Below, piece by piece: positions 51,953 to 61,058 of a stretch of DNA of 64,000 bases. The notes below the pieces were generated by a model. That model saw only the letters and a list, made by a program, of their open reading frames with translations. It made no database searches and was not told the DNA's origin. This stretch comes from Lachnoclostridium phytofermentans ISDg. GTDB lineage: Bacteria > Bacillota > Clostridia > Lachnospirales > Lachnospiraceae. The DNA lies in assembly GCF_000018685.1 (NCBI RefSeq), contig NC_010001.1, positions 2,496,001 to 2,560,000 on the forward strand, in the 5' to 3' direction. Within the stretch, counting starts at the first letter, position 1; every line of letters starts with the position of its first letter. Both the position numbers and the translations under genes were made by a program.

Positions 51953-52819
51953 ATGAGGGAATTAGAAATTCTTATAGATAGAAATATTACCTTGTTTCGA
52001 TCAAATAAAAGAAATGTTATGCTTAGTTTTGCATCGATATTCATTGTTATGGGGTTGTATGTAATATTCCTTAGGGATTTTATACTAAACTCTGTTGTTG
52101 CGTATGGCTTATCAAGAATATTAGCAGAAGAGTTTACCGATCGCATGATGGTTGGTGGTTTGATGATTGTACTGAATACGACAACTTGTTTTGGTATTAT
52201 GCAATTATGTGTGGAAGACGCTTCTACTGGAATACGTAAAGATTTTCTTATTGCTCCTATTACAGAATTTAAAATTATATTAGGTTACTTATTATCAAGT
52301 GTGTTGGTTTCTGGTTTTTTTACATTATTTACGGTGATATGTGCAGAATGTTACTTTTATATTCGCTATGATAATCCAATGGATTATATCGCACTCGCTC
52401 AAGTAGTTATCCTTGTTATTACTACCTCCATAATAAACTCCCAACTATTATTATGTTTTATGAAGTTAGTAAAAGATAGTACTACATTTTCGACTTTCGG
52501 AAATCTATATGGAATGATCTCAGGTTTCTTAGCAGGAGCGTATTTGCCCTATCATATGTACCCAGGGTTCTTAAAGAAGGTATTAATATTTTATCCGCAG
52601 ACACACCTTACTAGTATGATGAGGCAAATGTATCTTAAAGATTTCTCCAAAAGCTTGGAAGGCTCTCAAATGAATAGTTTGTGTAAGAAACTGTTTGACG
52701 TCTTTGGTGTAAATATTAAGTGGAATAACGCAGTGTTCGTTGGAAAAGAGCAGTTTTGCATTATAATATTGTTTTTCTGCATGTTTCTTATCATACTAAA
52801 ATTATCTTATCGAAGATAA
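51953..52819 (+). CDS. ABC-2 type permease
   Basis: Membrane subunit of the exporter, 288 residues with six hydrophobic segments. The ABC-2 pattern is visible: an N-terminal amphipathic start, helices near 23-42, 65-85, 105-135 and 143-168, then STFGNLYGMISGFLAGAYLPYHMYPGFLKKVLIFYPQTHLTSMMRQMYL, typical of the family's last extracellular loop, and a final helix. AAGGAGGTAAGA gives the start. The substrate is unknown. Confidence 0.85.
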   Translation: MRELEILIDRNITLFRSNKRNVMLSFASIFIVMGLYVIFLRDFILNSVVAYGLSRILAEEFTDRMMVGGLMIVLNTTTCFGIMQLCVEDASTGIRKDFLIAPITEFKIILGYLLSSVLVSGFFTLFTVICAECYFYIRYDNPMDYIALAQVVILVITTSIINSQLLLCFMKLVKDSTTFSTFGNLYGMISGFLAGAYLPYHMYPGFLKKVLIFYPQTHLTSMMRQMYLKDFSKSLEGSQMNSLCKKLFDVFGVNIKWNNAVFVGKEQFCIIILFFCMFLIILKLSYRR

Positions 52820-53050
52820 TTAATAATAATTGAGACTAACTAGCGAAATGTAAGAATTAAATAAATTTGTCACCACGCCCCATAATATGGTAAAATAAAA
52901 TTATATTAAATATAGGATGAAGACATATCTGTAGATACAATCTGCATTTTATGGTGGCATATATTGGGTCACTTTATCTTTCTATAGATCTGTTCAATGC
53001 TGATTCCTATGCCTTATCGGATATAATCTTATTACTTGTCATATGACTTA

Positions 53051-53084
53051 TCATAATGGCTTGTCATATAACAAGTCATTATGA
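53051..53084. promoter_or_regulatory. hairpin with internal direct repeats ahead of the MutS-like gene
   Basis: TCATAATGGCTTGT (53051-53064) and ACAAGTCATTATGA (53071-53084) pair at 13 of 14 positions. The left side also contains two direct copies of CTTGTCATAT (about 53036 and 53060). It ends about 30 bases before the GTG start. No T-tract follows, so it is not a plain terminator. Confidence 0.5.
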
Positions 53085-53112
53085 TGAAGTAGTAATAAAG
53101 GGGGAGTGACAC

Positions 53113-54768
53113 GTGACTATACTTATTATATTAGCTATTACTATCTTAGTTTTATGGAGCATACATAAGCGAAAGAGGAAGAGAAATTTAATATTAATAC
53201 ACATACAAGAAGCTTGGGAAAATATCTCTCCAAAAGATAACAGCAGTACAGATTTGGAAATACTTCGAGAAGAGTATAAGACTTATATTGCAAATAAAAA
53301 CAGTATCGATGAACTTACCTGGTGTGATCTTGAAATGGATAAAGTCTTTCTTAAGATGAATTTTACTTCATCCATGGCAGGCGAAAGTTATTTATATGAG
53401 CTACTGCACAAGCCACTTTTTGAAGAGGATGAATTAACCGAGCGAAACCGCGTCATCGAGATTTTAACTAATTCAAGTTATTTAAGAACAAAACTTCAGT
53501 ATAGCCTTTCCGTTATTGGTAAAAGTTGTAGTAGGTCTTTATATGATTATTTGCTAAACTGCGAAGAGTTAAAGACACCGAATAAATGGCCTCATATAAT
53601 TAGTGCAATATTTCTTTTTATCTCAGTCGCGTTAATTTTCTATAACAGGACTATAGGTATACTTCTGTGCTTGATCGCTATTATTTTAAGTTTAGTAACA
53701 TATTTTAAAGATAGAGCAGCAATGGAAAGCGACTTACCACTCGTTCGAATCGTTGGTAATATGCTAATGGCTGCTAAAGAACTTAGTCAAATGACTGATA
53801 CAAATTTATCCTGTTATTTTAATAAGATAAAAGTTAGTCAAAAGCTATGCAAGCAATTTAAGATTACGATTAGAGCCATTAGCTCTGGCGTAACATCTTT
53901 TGCCTCAGATATGGATATAGTTTCTGACTACTTAAGAATATTAACTCATATTGATATTTTTCTTTATAACAGCTACATAAAAAAGTTAAAAGCCTCTTAC
54001 AAAGAATTAATTCTTATCTATCAAATCGTAGGTTTTTTAGATAGTATGGTAGCAATAGCAAAATATCGAAAAAATCAGTTGTATTTTTGTACCCCTAATT
54101 TTACTGATACCTTAAGTATTGTTACTACGGATATTTATCATCCTCTGATTAATACTGCTGTAGCTAATGATTTTACAGGAACAAGAAGCACTTTGTTCAC
54201 AGGTACAAATGCTTCTGGAAAGTCAACATTTTTACGTACTTTAGGAATTAATGCTTTGTTAGCCCAGACGATTTATACGGTACACGCAACGCGTTTCGAA
54301 ACTAATTTTTATCATATACATACATCGATTTCATTAAAAGATGATTTAGAACAACATGAGAGCTATTATATGGCAGAAATCAAAGCTTTGAAATGAATTT
54401 TTGATAGAGCTAAGGAAGGGAATAGAGTACTCTGTTTTATTGATGAAGTTTTAAAAGGAACGAATACATTAGAACGTATCGCAGCCTCAACCGAAGTTTT
54501 AAAAGAACTTTTACAGTATCATGTATTGTGTTTCGCTGCAACACATGACACTGAACTCACCAAATTATTAGGTGACTCCTATCAAAACATGCATTTTAAA
54601 GAGACAATTACAGATAATGAGCTCCATTTTGATTATAAAATCAAAGCTGGTGTATGTACCTCTGGAAATGCTATTAAGTTATTAGAAATCATGGGATTTT
54701 CAAAAGAACTAATTCAAAATTCAGTAGATAGAATACAGCTCTATAAAGGGACCGGCGGTTGGTATTAG
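53113..54768 (+). pseudogene. membrane-anchored MutS-like ATPase interrupted by an in-frame TGA
   Basis: A 552-codon frame related to the C-terminal core and ATPase of MutS, with one N-terminal helix and a two-helix membrane hairpin near residues 160-197. Walker A (TGTNASGKST, about 363-372) lies before the TGA at 54394-54396; Walker B and the signature (VLCFIDEVLKGTNTLERIAASTE) lie after it in the same frame. The codon reads AAA-TGA-ATT, where relatives would have a basic residue, so CGA to TGA is a likely single change. The truncated 427-residue product would lack Walker B. GTG start with GGGGGAG upstream. Confidence 0.82.
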
Positions 54769-54816
54769 AAGCAATATGTTATTATCATGAATCTTAAATA
54801 ATATGGAGAATGAAAT

Positions 54817-55242
54817 ATGAATAAAAATAAAATTGGGTTAATTCGAGTAATAATTGCTATTGTTATCCTTGCTTTTGTACTCATTGCCTTCGTTATAATA
54901 GGGAAAAAGGGAATTAAGGCAGAACTATTAGAGGATAGTATTGTAGTAACCGCGTTTTTGTTTGATGAAAAAGTAAGTTATGATAATGTTGAAAGTGTTG
55001 AGCTCTGTGACAATATTGATTATGGACGTAGATCATTTGGTGTTGGAACGTTTCAAATTAAAAGTGGCAATTTCCATAATGATAGATTCGGTGATTATAA
55101 ATTAGCCATAACTGAGGCATCCACTAACTGTATTGTTATTAAGATACTGGGTGGATCATACTTGGTATTTAACCAAAAAAGTAATCAAGATACCAATGAT
55201 TTTTATACAAAGCTTATTCAAAAAGTTCCTGTGATAAAATAG
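54817..55242 (+). CDS. small membrane protein with PH-like domain
   Basis: A 141-residue protein: one N-terminal helix (8-28), then a soluble bacterial PH-like beta domain (KAELLEDSIVVTAFLFDEKVSYDNVESVELCDNIDYGRRSFGVGTFQIKSG). The pattern with a GVGTFxxxSG turn resembles membrane-anchored PH domain proteins of Firmicutes. The function is unknown. A five-codon frame (ATG-GAG-AAT-GAA-ATA-TGA) overlaps its start codon. Confidence 0.65.
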   Translation: MNKNKIGLIRVIIAIVILAFVLIAFVIIGKKGIKAELLEDSIVVTAFLFDEKVSYDNVESVELCDNIDYGRRSFGVGTFQIKSGNFHNDRFGDYKLAITEASTNCIVIKILGGSYLVFNQKSNQDTNDFYTKLIQKVPVIK

Positions 55243-55318
55243 GAAATTTACTCTGAAATATCATAGAAAAGAGTTATAATGAAAAAGCAGTCAAAAAGTA
55301 ATAATAAAATATTAGTGT

Positions 55319-55366
55319 CTAAAAGTTATAGTAAAAATTAGTCTAAAAGTTATAGTAAAAATTAGT
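55319..55366. repeat. perfect 24-bp tandem duplication
   Basis: Two identical 24-bp copies (55319-55342 and 55343-55366; first bases CTAAAAGTTATAGTAAAAAT) end exactly where the -35 box of the glyQS promoter begins. Confidence 0.85.
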
Positions 55367-55394
55367 TGACAGCTATCAAAGTTAGTGCTAAACT
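55366..55394 (+). promoter_or_regulatory. sigma-A promoter of glyQS
   Basis: A consensus TTGACA (55366-55371), 17-base spacer and TAAACT (55389-55394), directly ahead of the T-box leader. Confidence 0.75.
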
Positions 55395-55404
55395 TTCAGA
55401 TAAT

Positions 55405-55720
55405 TTCAAATCAAAACAGCGTTGATAAGGAATATTATATATTCACTTGATTTCAGAGAGAGAATGGTTGGTGCGAATTCTTAAGATGGTGATATAAAAG
55501 GCGCCTTTGAGCTATGGATTGAACAGGAAATTCCTTAGTAGATACCATCGGAATCCCACCGTTATCTTCGGGAACAGCATAAAGATGATACACTTTCTCG
55601 TGCTGATAAAGTGCAGATTAAGCAAGATAAACCAGTAACTGATTTACTTGTAAATATCTGAATTTAGGTGGTACCGCGGATTATATTCGCCCTAAGCTAT
55701 GATAGCTTAGGGCTTTTTTT
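55405..55720 (+). promoter_or_regulatory. T-box riboswitch (glycine, GGC specifier)
   Basis: A tRNA-sensing leader that lets transcription continue when tRNA-Gly is uncharged. Stem I landmarks are AGAGAGAATGGTTGGTGCGAA (55456 onward). The likely specifier codon GGC is at 55500-55502, in AAAAGGCGCCTTTGAGC. The T-box sequence GGTGGTACCGCGG sits at 55667-55679. The terminator is GCCCTAAGCT/AGCTTAGGGC (55689-55698 with 55704-55713) followed by seven T. The glycine codon agrees with the gene that follows. Confidence 0.93.
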
Positions 55721-55807
55721 ATTTCCTAAAAATTCGCTCGCGTTAACTAATTAAATATCTTCTAAGGCTATCTACATCACAAAATTTTATTTAAAAGGAG
55801 GTTTATT

Positions 55808-57178
55808 ATGAGTAAGTTTTCAATGGAACAAATGGTTGCATACTGTAATCAGTACGGATTTATCTTTCAAGGTAGTGAGATTTACGGAGGTTTAGCAAAT
55901 ACTTGGGATTATGGTCCTTTAGGTACCAGACTTAAGAATAACATTAAAGACGCTTGGCGATATTACTTTATTCAGAATAGGGATAATAGCTATGAACTAG
56001 ATTCTGATATTCTTATGAATCCTAGAGTTTGGGAAGCTAGTGGACATTTATCTAGTTTTACTGATCCTTTGCTTGATTGTAAACATTGCAAAACAAGACA
56101 TCGAGCTGATAGTTTGATTCAAAACTATAAGAAAGACTTAAATGTTGATACTATGACACAATTAGAAATGTCAAACTATATTCAAGAGCAAAAAATTCCT
56201 TGCCCTGTCTGTGGGGCTAGTAACTATACTGATATCCGTCAGTTCAATCTGATGTTTGCAACCAAACGAGGTGTTACAGAAGATAGTTCCAGTACTATAT
56301 ATTTACGTCCAGAAAATGCACAGGGTGAATACGTTAACTATCTGAATGTAATGCGTAGTATGAGAGCAAAGCTTCCATTCAGCATAGGTCAGATTGGTAA
56401 AGCGTTTCGTAATGAGATTACACCGGGAAGCTTTACCTTTCGAACAATAGAATTTGAACAAATGGAATATCAGACTTTTTGTAAAAAAGGCTCCGATGAT
56501 GAGCTTTATCAATATTTTAAAGATTACGGAATATCCTTCTTTGAATACTTAGGTATAGACAATAACCACCTTAGATTCCGTGACCATGAAAAGTTGGCCC
56601 ATTACGCAAAAGCAGCGTGTGACATCGAATATTTATTCCCTTTTGGCTGGGGTGAAATCAATGGAACTCACAACCGCACGGATTTTGATTTAAAAAGACA
56701 TCAAGAGTTTTCTAAAGTAAACTTAGAATATTTTGATGAAAACAGTAAGGAGAAAATTATACCCTATATCATTGAATCCACCTATGGACTCGATAGAATC
56801 ATACTTGCGATTTTATTCGAATCCTTAGTAGAAGAGAAGATTAACGAGAATGACAGCAGATTAGTACTTAAGATTTCAAAAATTCTTTCACCAGTCAAAG
56901 TAAATGTGCTACCACTGATCAAGAATCGTCACGGTGAGAAAGCAACGGAGGTTTATCAGTTACTACGTAAACACATGATGGCTAGTTATGACGAATCAGG
57001 AACCATTGGAAAACGCTATCGTAGAGGTGATGCCATCGGAACACCATATGCAGTTACAATAGACGATGAGACATTAGAGAAGGGGCTTATCACTATTAGG
57101 GATAGAGATACCATGGAGCAAAAGGTTGTTGCTTTAGAAAATGTTCTTGAGGAATTAAGAGTGATGTTAGAAATATAG
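55808..57178 (+). CDS. glyQS: glycyl-tRNA synthetase, homodimeric type
   Basis: Class II synthetase charging tRNA-Gly, 456 residues, the eukaryote/Firmicute single-chain form rather than the separate GlyQ and GlyS chains. Visible: N-terminal GFIFQGSEIYGGLANTWDYGPLG, motif 2 FRNEITPGSFTFRTIEFEQMEYQ, the glycine-pocket Glu cluster, GINGTHNRTDFDL-like region (GEINGTHNRTDFDLKRH), motif 3 STYGLDRIILAIL, and the C-terminal anticodon-binding domain (KVNVLPLI...). Length is normal. AAAGGAGG before the ATG. Regulated by the T-box just upstream. Confidence 0.95.
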   Translation: MSKFSMEQMVAYCNQYGFIFQGSEIYGGLANTWDYGPLGTRLKNNIKDAWRYYFIQNRDNSYELDSDILMNPRVWEASGHLSSFTDPLLDCKHCKTRHRADSLIQNYKKDLNVDTMTQLEMSNYIQEQKIPCPVCGASNYTDIRQFNLMFATKRGVTEDSSSTIYLRPENAQGEYVNYLNVMRSMRAKLPFSIGQIGKAFRNEITPGSFTFRTIEFEQMEYQTFCKKGSDDELYQYFKDYGISFFEYLGIDNNHLRFRDHEKLAHYAKAACDIEYLFPFGWGEINGTHNRTDFDLKRHQEFSKVNLEYFDENSKEKIIPYIIESTYGLDRIILAILFESLVEEKINENDSRLVLKISKILSPVKVNVLPLIKNRHGEKATEVYQLLRKHMMASYDESGTIGKRYRRGDAIGTPYAVTIDDETLEKGLITIRDRDTMEQKVVALENVLEELRVMLEI

Positions 57179-57286
57179 GTATAATGGGCAGGGGTTATAC
57201 AGAAGCATGAAAAAAGCGGATGTTGTCAGTGTAAATTATCTTATATAATCAGGATTACTAATAGTTATAATTACTGGATTACAATG

Positions 57287-57331
57287 AAAAGGTATATGCT
57301 TGGATAAAACTTTTCCTTACATATACCTTTT
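57287..57331. terminator. bidirectional terminator between glyQS and the blaR1-like gene
   Basis: AAAAGGTATATG (57287-57298) and CATATACCTTTT (57320-57331) pair over 12 bases; T follows on one strand and A precedes on the other. Confidence 0.75.
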
Positions 57332-57344
57332 ATTAGTCTATAAA

Positions 57345-59243
57345 TTATTGTTCAGCACCAAGCCAATCGACCAACCATTCACCATTCACTTTTTTTAATT
57401 CCATAGATACATACTTATTTACGTCCTTTCCAACTGGTGTAAATAAGTAGGAAGTTACTATTTTATCATCTGACTTTATAGCATCCAAAATAAATTGGCA
57501 CTCAAATCTAATTAAATCTACTTGATAATCAGAAAAGCTATTTACTAACTTTATTGCATCACTCGGGTTAATCAAATATTTTTTTAGTTCATTTGCATCT
57601 CCAGTTAATACTCCCCTTGCTGCCCCAAATGCGGTTACTCTAAACTGTACGCCATCTGGACTGCTCAAAAACTCAGCTTCTGATTGATAACCTGCATTTG
57701 GTGAAGATGGACGGGGATTTAGCTCTTTAACACTTGATTTAATCGTATCAATTTGGGAAAACATTGATTTATAAGAAGATACCATCTCACTATCATTCTC
57801 GTTATATTGCGAATCTATTGGTGTGCGAAGCATATAGGTATATTTTTTCGTTTGCAAGACTATACTACTTTGACCATCTTGCAGAGGAGGAGCAGTTTCT
57901 GTCCATGTTCCAAGCCACCGATCAATATAGAACAAAGTACCTTGATCAGGGGAAGCTTCTCTTATTGCTTTGTGATAAACTTCGATTCTGGCACCGCCAT
58001 CCGGACAAGTCTCCACATAATTCACATTTATTCCTATTTTGTCATTCCATTCTGCAGGAAGTTCAATTGAAAAACCAAGTACATCATATTCATATAGAAC
58101 GTTGCGTACGGTGTTCTCTTTTACAAGTTCATCTTCTTGTTGAGGATTCTCAATTGCTGTATTATTAACTGGCTGATTATTACTTATATTCTTTTCAGGT
58201 TCTTTTTCATTCGTGTTAGTTTGTGTACAGGCAATAAGTAATCCACTGATCATAATGCATAAAGTAATGAAACACAGTGAAATTTTACCTTTTCGTTTTT
58301 TAGTAGTGTTCAATATGTTAGAAAATCTTTGTTTCATCATTTTCTTCCCCCCTTTAAATTGCGTGGATAGAACTACATCTTTATTTAGATCTTCTTTTAA
58401 TGAGTTTAAAATAGCTTGACTATAGAGTTTTTTGTATGCCATATCAAAATTTTTAATAACTTCATCATCACAAGAAAACTCTATATCTTTATGAGCAGAC
58501 TTAACCATAAGATATACAAATGGATTGAACCAATGAATTGCATTTGCAAGAGTGAGTAGGAGTTTAAACAAAAGATCATGCCTTTTATAATGAATAAGTT
58601 CATGTCTTAAAATCACTTCTAAATCATATTTTGTAATATTTTTATCAGATAAGAATAAAGTAGGCCTTATGAAACCATACATCATAGGGCTACATAGATT
58701 GTTAGTTAGGCGAATTCTAGGTTTTTTTATATTTAACTCAACACATAGTTGGTTAAATATTAGTAAGATATTATCATTTGTGACAATATCACTGTTTCTT
58801 ACCATTTTTTTATGAAAAATGCTATATATAATAATTATTCGAAAAATAAATAATACTGCTCCTATCAGCCATATAGAAGAGAGGATTTTTGTTAATGAGT
58901 AACTATGAATTCTTTCTGATGTCTTTTGTATACGGGTTTCTTCAGCCAAATCTGTTAGTGATATGATATTTTGATTATTTATTGGCTGATTAGTTGAGAG
59001 TGTATTAGAGGGGAGTGTATTAGAGGGGAGTGTATTAGAGGGGATAACCAGTTTGACAGGCGTATTCGGAAGAGTAAAGTTAAATGGAATTATAAGACGT
59101 ATTGTGAGAATTAGCCATAGTATATATCTCCATTTCGCTACATACCTCTTTTTAATAAAGGGTGTAATAAGTAATAAGGTGAGGATAATGATGGAAGAGG
59201 ATAAAGAAATCTCAATTATGGAACTAAAAAGATTCTCACACAT
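57345..59243 (-). CDS. blaR1: BlaR1/MecR1-like M56 sensor protease with a non-penicillin-binding extracellular domain
   Basis: Membrane signal transducer expected to cleave or inactivate the BlaI-type repressor. The 632 residues contain the M56 module with helices near 9-31, 38-56 and 120-140, the zinc protease HELIH (214-218) with later HWFNPFVYLM and EFSCDD, and a last helix ending LLIAC (about 340). The extracellular part is not a beta-lactamase/transpeptidase domain: after an Asn-rich linker come an FSIELPAEWNDK domain and a DUF4829-like domain (SSPDGVQFRVTAFG...VNGEWLVDWLGAEQ). A tandem SNTLP repeat lies near residue 70. The start follows the blaI stop by 3 bases. Confidence 0.85.
   Translation of the reverse strand: MCENLFSSIIEISLSSSIIILTLLLITPFIKKRYVAKWRYILWLILTIRLIIPFNFTLPNTPVKLVIPSNTLPSNTLPSNTLSTNQPINNQNIISLTDLAEETRIQKTSERIHSYSLTKILSSIWLIGAVLFIFRIIIIYSIFHKKMVRNSDIVTNDNILLIFNQLCVELNIKKPRIRLTNNLCSPMMYGFIRPTLFLSDKNITKYDLEVILRHELIHYKRHDLLFKLLLTLANAIHWFNPFVYLMVKSAHKDIEFSCDDEVIKNFDMAYKKLYSQAILNSLKEDLNKDVVLSTQFKGGKKMMKQRFSNILNTTKKRKGKISLCFITLCIMISGLLIACTQTNTNEKEPEKNISNNQPVNNTAIENPQQEDELVKENTVRNVLYEYDVLGFSIELPAEWNDKIGINVNYVETCPDGGARIEVYHKAIREASPDQGTLFYIDRWLGTWTETAPPLQDGQSSIVLQTKKYTYMLRTPIDSQYNENDSEMVSSYKSMFSQIDTIKSSVKELNPRPSSPNAGYQSEAEFLSSPDGVQFRVTAFGAARGVLTGDANELKKYLINPSDAIKLVNSFSDYQVDLIRFECQFILDAIKSDDKIVTSYLFTPVGKDVNKYVSMELKKVNGEWLVDWLGAEQ
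58993..59040. repeat. in-frame 15-bp tandem repeat coding for Ser-Asn-Thr-Leu-Pro
   Basis: Three copies of GTATTAGAGGGGAGT, plus part of a fourth, sit in the blaR1-like gene and encode SNTLPSNTLPSNTLS in the loop after the second helix. The period is a multiple of three, so copy-number changes would keep the frame. Confidence 0.85.
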
Positions 59244-59246
59244 AGT

Positions 59247-59633
59247 TTATATCCCCCTAGATTTTTCTTCTATAAATAAGGCTAATTCTTCTAAGTCTTT
59301 ATTCGTAATTGCATTGCTTTCATATAGGCTGGTTACAAATCTTGTGATTGAATTTCCATTTAACTTTTCCAAAAAGTATCCATTTTCCCTTGCTATATAA
59401 TCTTGTTTCTCAATTAAAACTTCATAATATCGATGTTTTGCTTGTTTATAGCTTTTTAGGAATCCTCTATTGATTAATCTATTAAGTAACGTTTGTAAGG
59501 CGCTCACATTCCATGGCCTTTTTTCATCTAAATATTTTTTCAATTGTGCTGTTGATATAGGTGTTTCATTATTCCAAATTACTTTCATTATTTCTAATTC
59601 TGTATCAGGTAATTTGTCAATTTTTTTAACCAT
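59247..59633 (-). CDS. blaI: BlaI/MecI-family transcriptional repressor
   Basis: Dimeric winged-helix repressor of 128 residues. KKIDKLPDTELEIMKVIWNNETPISTAQLKKYLDEKRPWNVSALQTLLNRLINRGFLKSYKQAKHRYYEVLI is the classic BlaI DNA-binding domain, and the C-terminal helices (about 85-128) dimerise. It represses its own operon through the two boxes upstream; cleavage or release is triggered by the M56 sensor encoded next. No beta-lactamase or transpeptidase gene is adjacent, so other regulated genes must lie elsewhere. Confidence 0.92.
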   Translation of the reverse strand: MVKKIDKLPDTELEIMKVIWNNETPISTAQLKKYLDEKRPWNVSALQTLLNRLINRGFLKSYKQAKHRYYEVLIEKQDYIARENGYFLEKLNGNSITRFVTSLYESNAITNKDLEELALFIEEKSRGI

Positions 59634-59645
59634 AGTATCATCTCC

Positions 59646-59679
59646 TACAAATGTATTATACCAATATATTACATTTGTA
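59646..59679. promoter_or_regulatory. two BlaI operator boxes
   Basis: TACAAATGTA (59646-59655) and TACATTTGTA (59670-59679) each match the BlaI/MecI TACA-TGTA dyad, with centres 24 bp apart. They also sit in a longer perfect inverted repeat of 16-bp arms (59640-59655 with 59670-59685). Confidence 0.85.
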
Positions 59680-59694
59680 GGAGATGATTGTCAA
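59666..59694 (-). promoter_or_regulatory. blaI promoter overlapping the operator
   Basis: On the minus strand TTGACA (59694-59689), 17 bases, TAATAT (59671-59666). One operator box covers the -10 and spacer, the other the start-site region. Confidence 0.75.
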
Positions 59695-59740
59695 TACTCA
59701 AATTGATATTTTAAATGAAAAACCAAATAGATCCTACATT

Positions 59741-60529
59741 TTAGCAATACGTATTTGTAACTTGCGAAGCTATGTATGAAATTGCAGAATCCCAATCTTC
59801 ATTCGTAATATCAATAATTTGGGATTGAACCGATAATTGTGAGAGCACAGACAAATCTATCTGTTTACGTTTCTCCCAAAACTCAATTCGCCCGTTATCA
59901 GGAGGCGTTTGTTTACGGCTGTCACGCGCTTTTATTAAACGTTCACAAACATTATCAGAGGACAGATAAAAAATAATTGGGTTCATAGAACGAATAATAT
60001 GAAGCAATGTTTCTATGTGCTCCACTAATTCAGCTTCCGATGCGTTGTAATTACGAATTAGATCGTTTGTTATATGTCCGACAAGTGAAGCGTCAAAGAT
60101 GACATAATCGTTCTCACTAACACCATTATAAGCGAACTCTTTCCAAAGATTCGTAAACACTTCGGTGAATTTAGATAATGGTACTGTATTTACAGGATTG
60201 TAACAAAATTCATGTTTATGTAATTTAGCATGAAGTTCTGAAGAATATAGCGGTGTACACTCCACTTGATACCGAAGCAGAATATAATCATCTCTATATA
60301 TGATGTTTTTAGATAGTTCCTCAGCAAATGTCGGATATACAATCAAAAGGTTTTCATATTCGGGTATTGTGAAGTAAGCCGCCCAACACAAATCAAGGGG
60401 GCTGGTTGGATCTCCCTCAACATGACTTTTTACTGAATAGCCAAGACTGCGTAATTTATCACTCAGTTTATGTACAGTAGTCGATTTACCGACCCCAGAT
60501 ACTCCTTCAATAAAAATAATGTTTTTCAT
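59741..60529 (-). CDS. P-loop NTPase, nucleoside/thymidylate kinase-like
   Basis: Cytosolic 262-residue protein. IIFIEGVSGVGKSTTVHKLSDKLRSLGY is a kinase-type Walker A start like that of thymidylate or deoxynucleoside kinases. YVIFDASLVGHITNDL could be the second acidic motif, and ERLIKARDSRKQTPPD may be the lid with basic residues. The substrate is unknown; antibiotic or nucleotide phosphorylation are possibilities. AAAGGAGAAAAA lies upstream. It is transcribed alone on the minus strand, back-to-back with the padR gene. Confidence 0.7.
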   Translation of the reverse strand: MKNIIFIEGVSGVGKSTTVHKLSDKLRSLGYSVKSHVEGDPTSPLDLCWAAYFTIPEYENLLIVYPTFAEELSKNIIYRDDYILLRYQVECTPLYSSELHAKLHKHEFCYNPVNTVPLSKFTEVFTNLWKEFAYNGVSENDYVIFDASLVGHITNDLIRNYNASEAELVEHIETLLHIIRSMNPIIFYLSSDNVCERLIKARDSRKQTPPDNGRIEFWEKRKQIDLSVLSQLSVQSQIIDITNEDWDSAISYIASQVTNTYC

Positions 60530-60643
60530 TTTTTCTCCTTTGGATAAATGCGGTTAACTGGCATCCTCCGTGCCGTTTAACATTTCAATGATTATAGCAT
60601 AAGCAGGGTTACTCATTCAACGAAAATACTTTCATTACCCCTA

Positions 60644-60672
60644 TTGACAAAACCGCTACTCAGTAATATTAT
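60644..60672 (+). promoter_or_regulatory. promoter of the padR pair
   Basis: TTGACA (60644-60649), 17 bases, TATTAT (60667-60672). Partly symmetric GTACTTAGTG/TTTAGTACTA sequence follows at about 60678-60701, where a PadR repressor would be expected to bind. Confidence 0.7.
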
Positions 60673-60719
60673 GTAGTGGTACTTAGTGTTGTTTAGTACT
60701 ATAATTACGAGGTGATGAG

Positions 60720-61058
60720 ATGGAAAATTTGAGCGAGATGCTCAAAGGGGTATTAGAGGGAATTGTACTTGAGATCATCAATCGTGGTGAAATCTATGGG
60801 TATGAGATTGTAAAACAACTCAGTAGTCTTGGTTTCGAGGGGATTGCAGAAGGAACAGTCTACGCCTTACTTGTTCGTCTTGAAAAAAATCGGTGGGTTC
60901 ATATTGAGAAAAAGCCATCGGAACTCGGACCACCACGAAAGTTTTACACCCTGAATCAGCGAGGACAGAACGAACTCTTATCCTTTTGGGCTAGATGGAA
61001 CTTTTTAAACGAGCGCATGGATATTTTAAAAAATGGAGGGGAAAATCATGAGTTTTAG
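60720..61058 (+). CDS. PadR-family transcriptional repressor
   Basis: Winged-helix regulator of 112 residues: LKGVLEGIVLEIINRGEIYGYEIVKQLSSLGFEGIAEGTVYALLVRLEKNRWVHIEKKPSELGPPRKFYTLNQRGQNELLSFWARW is the complete PadR domain, and the C-terminal dimerisation helix is short. PadR proteins respond to drugs or membrane stress and often sit before the membrane protein they control, as here. The stop overlaps the next gene by 11 bases. Confidence 0.9.
   Translation: MENLSEMLKGVLEGIVLEIINRGEIYGYEIVKQLSSLGFEGIAEGTVYALLVRLEKNRWVHIEKKPSELGPPRKFYTLNQRGQNELLSFWARWNFLNERMDILKNGGENHEF

Noticed and set aside
54394..54396. Selenocysteine codon in the MutS-like gene
   Set aside because: I see no SECIS-like hairpin right after the TGA and no selenium gene. 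The position would normally hold a basic residue, so a nonsense change is simpler.
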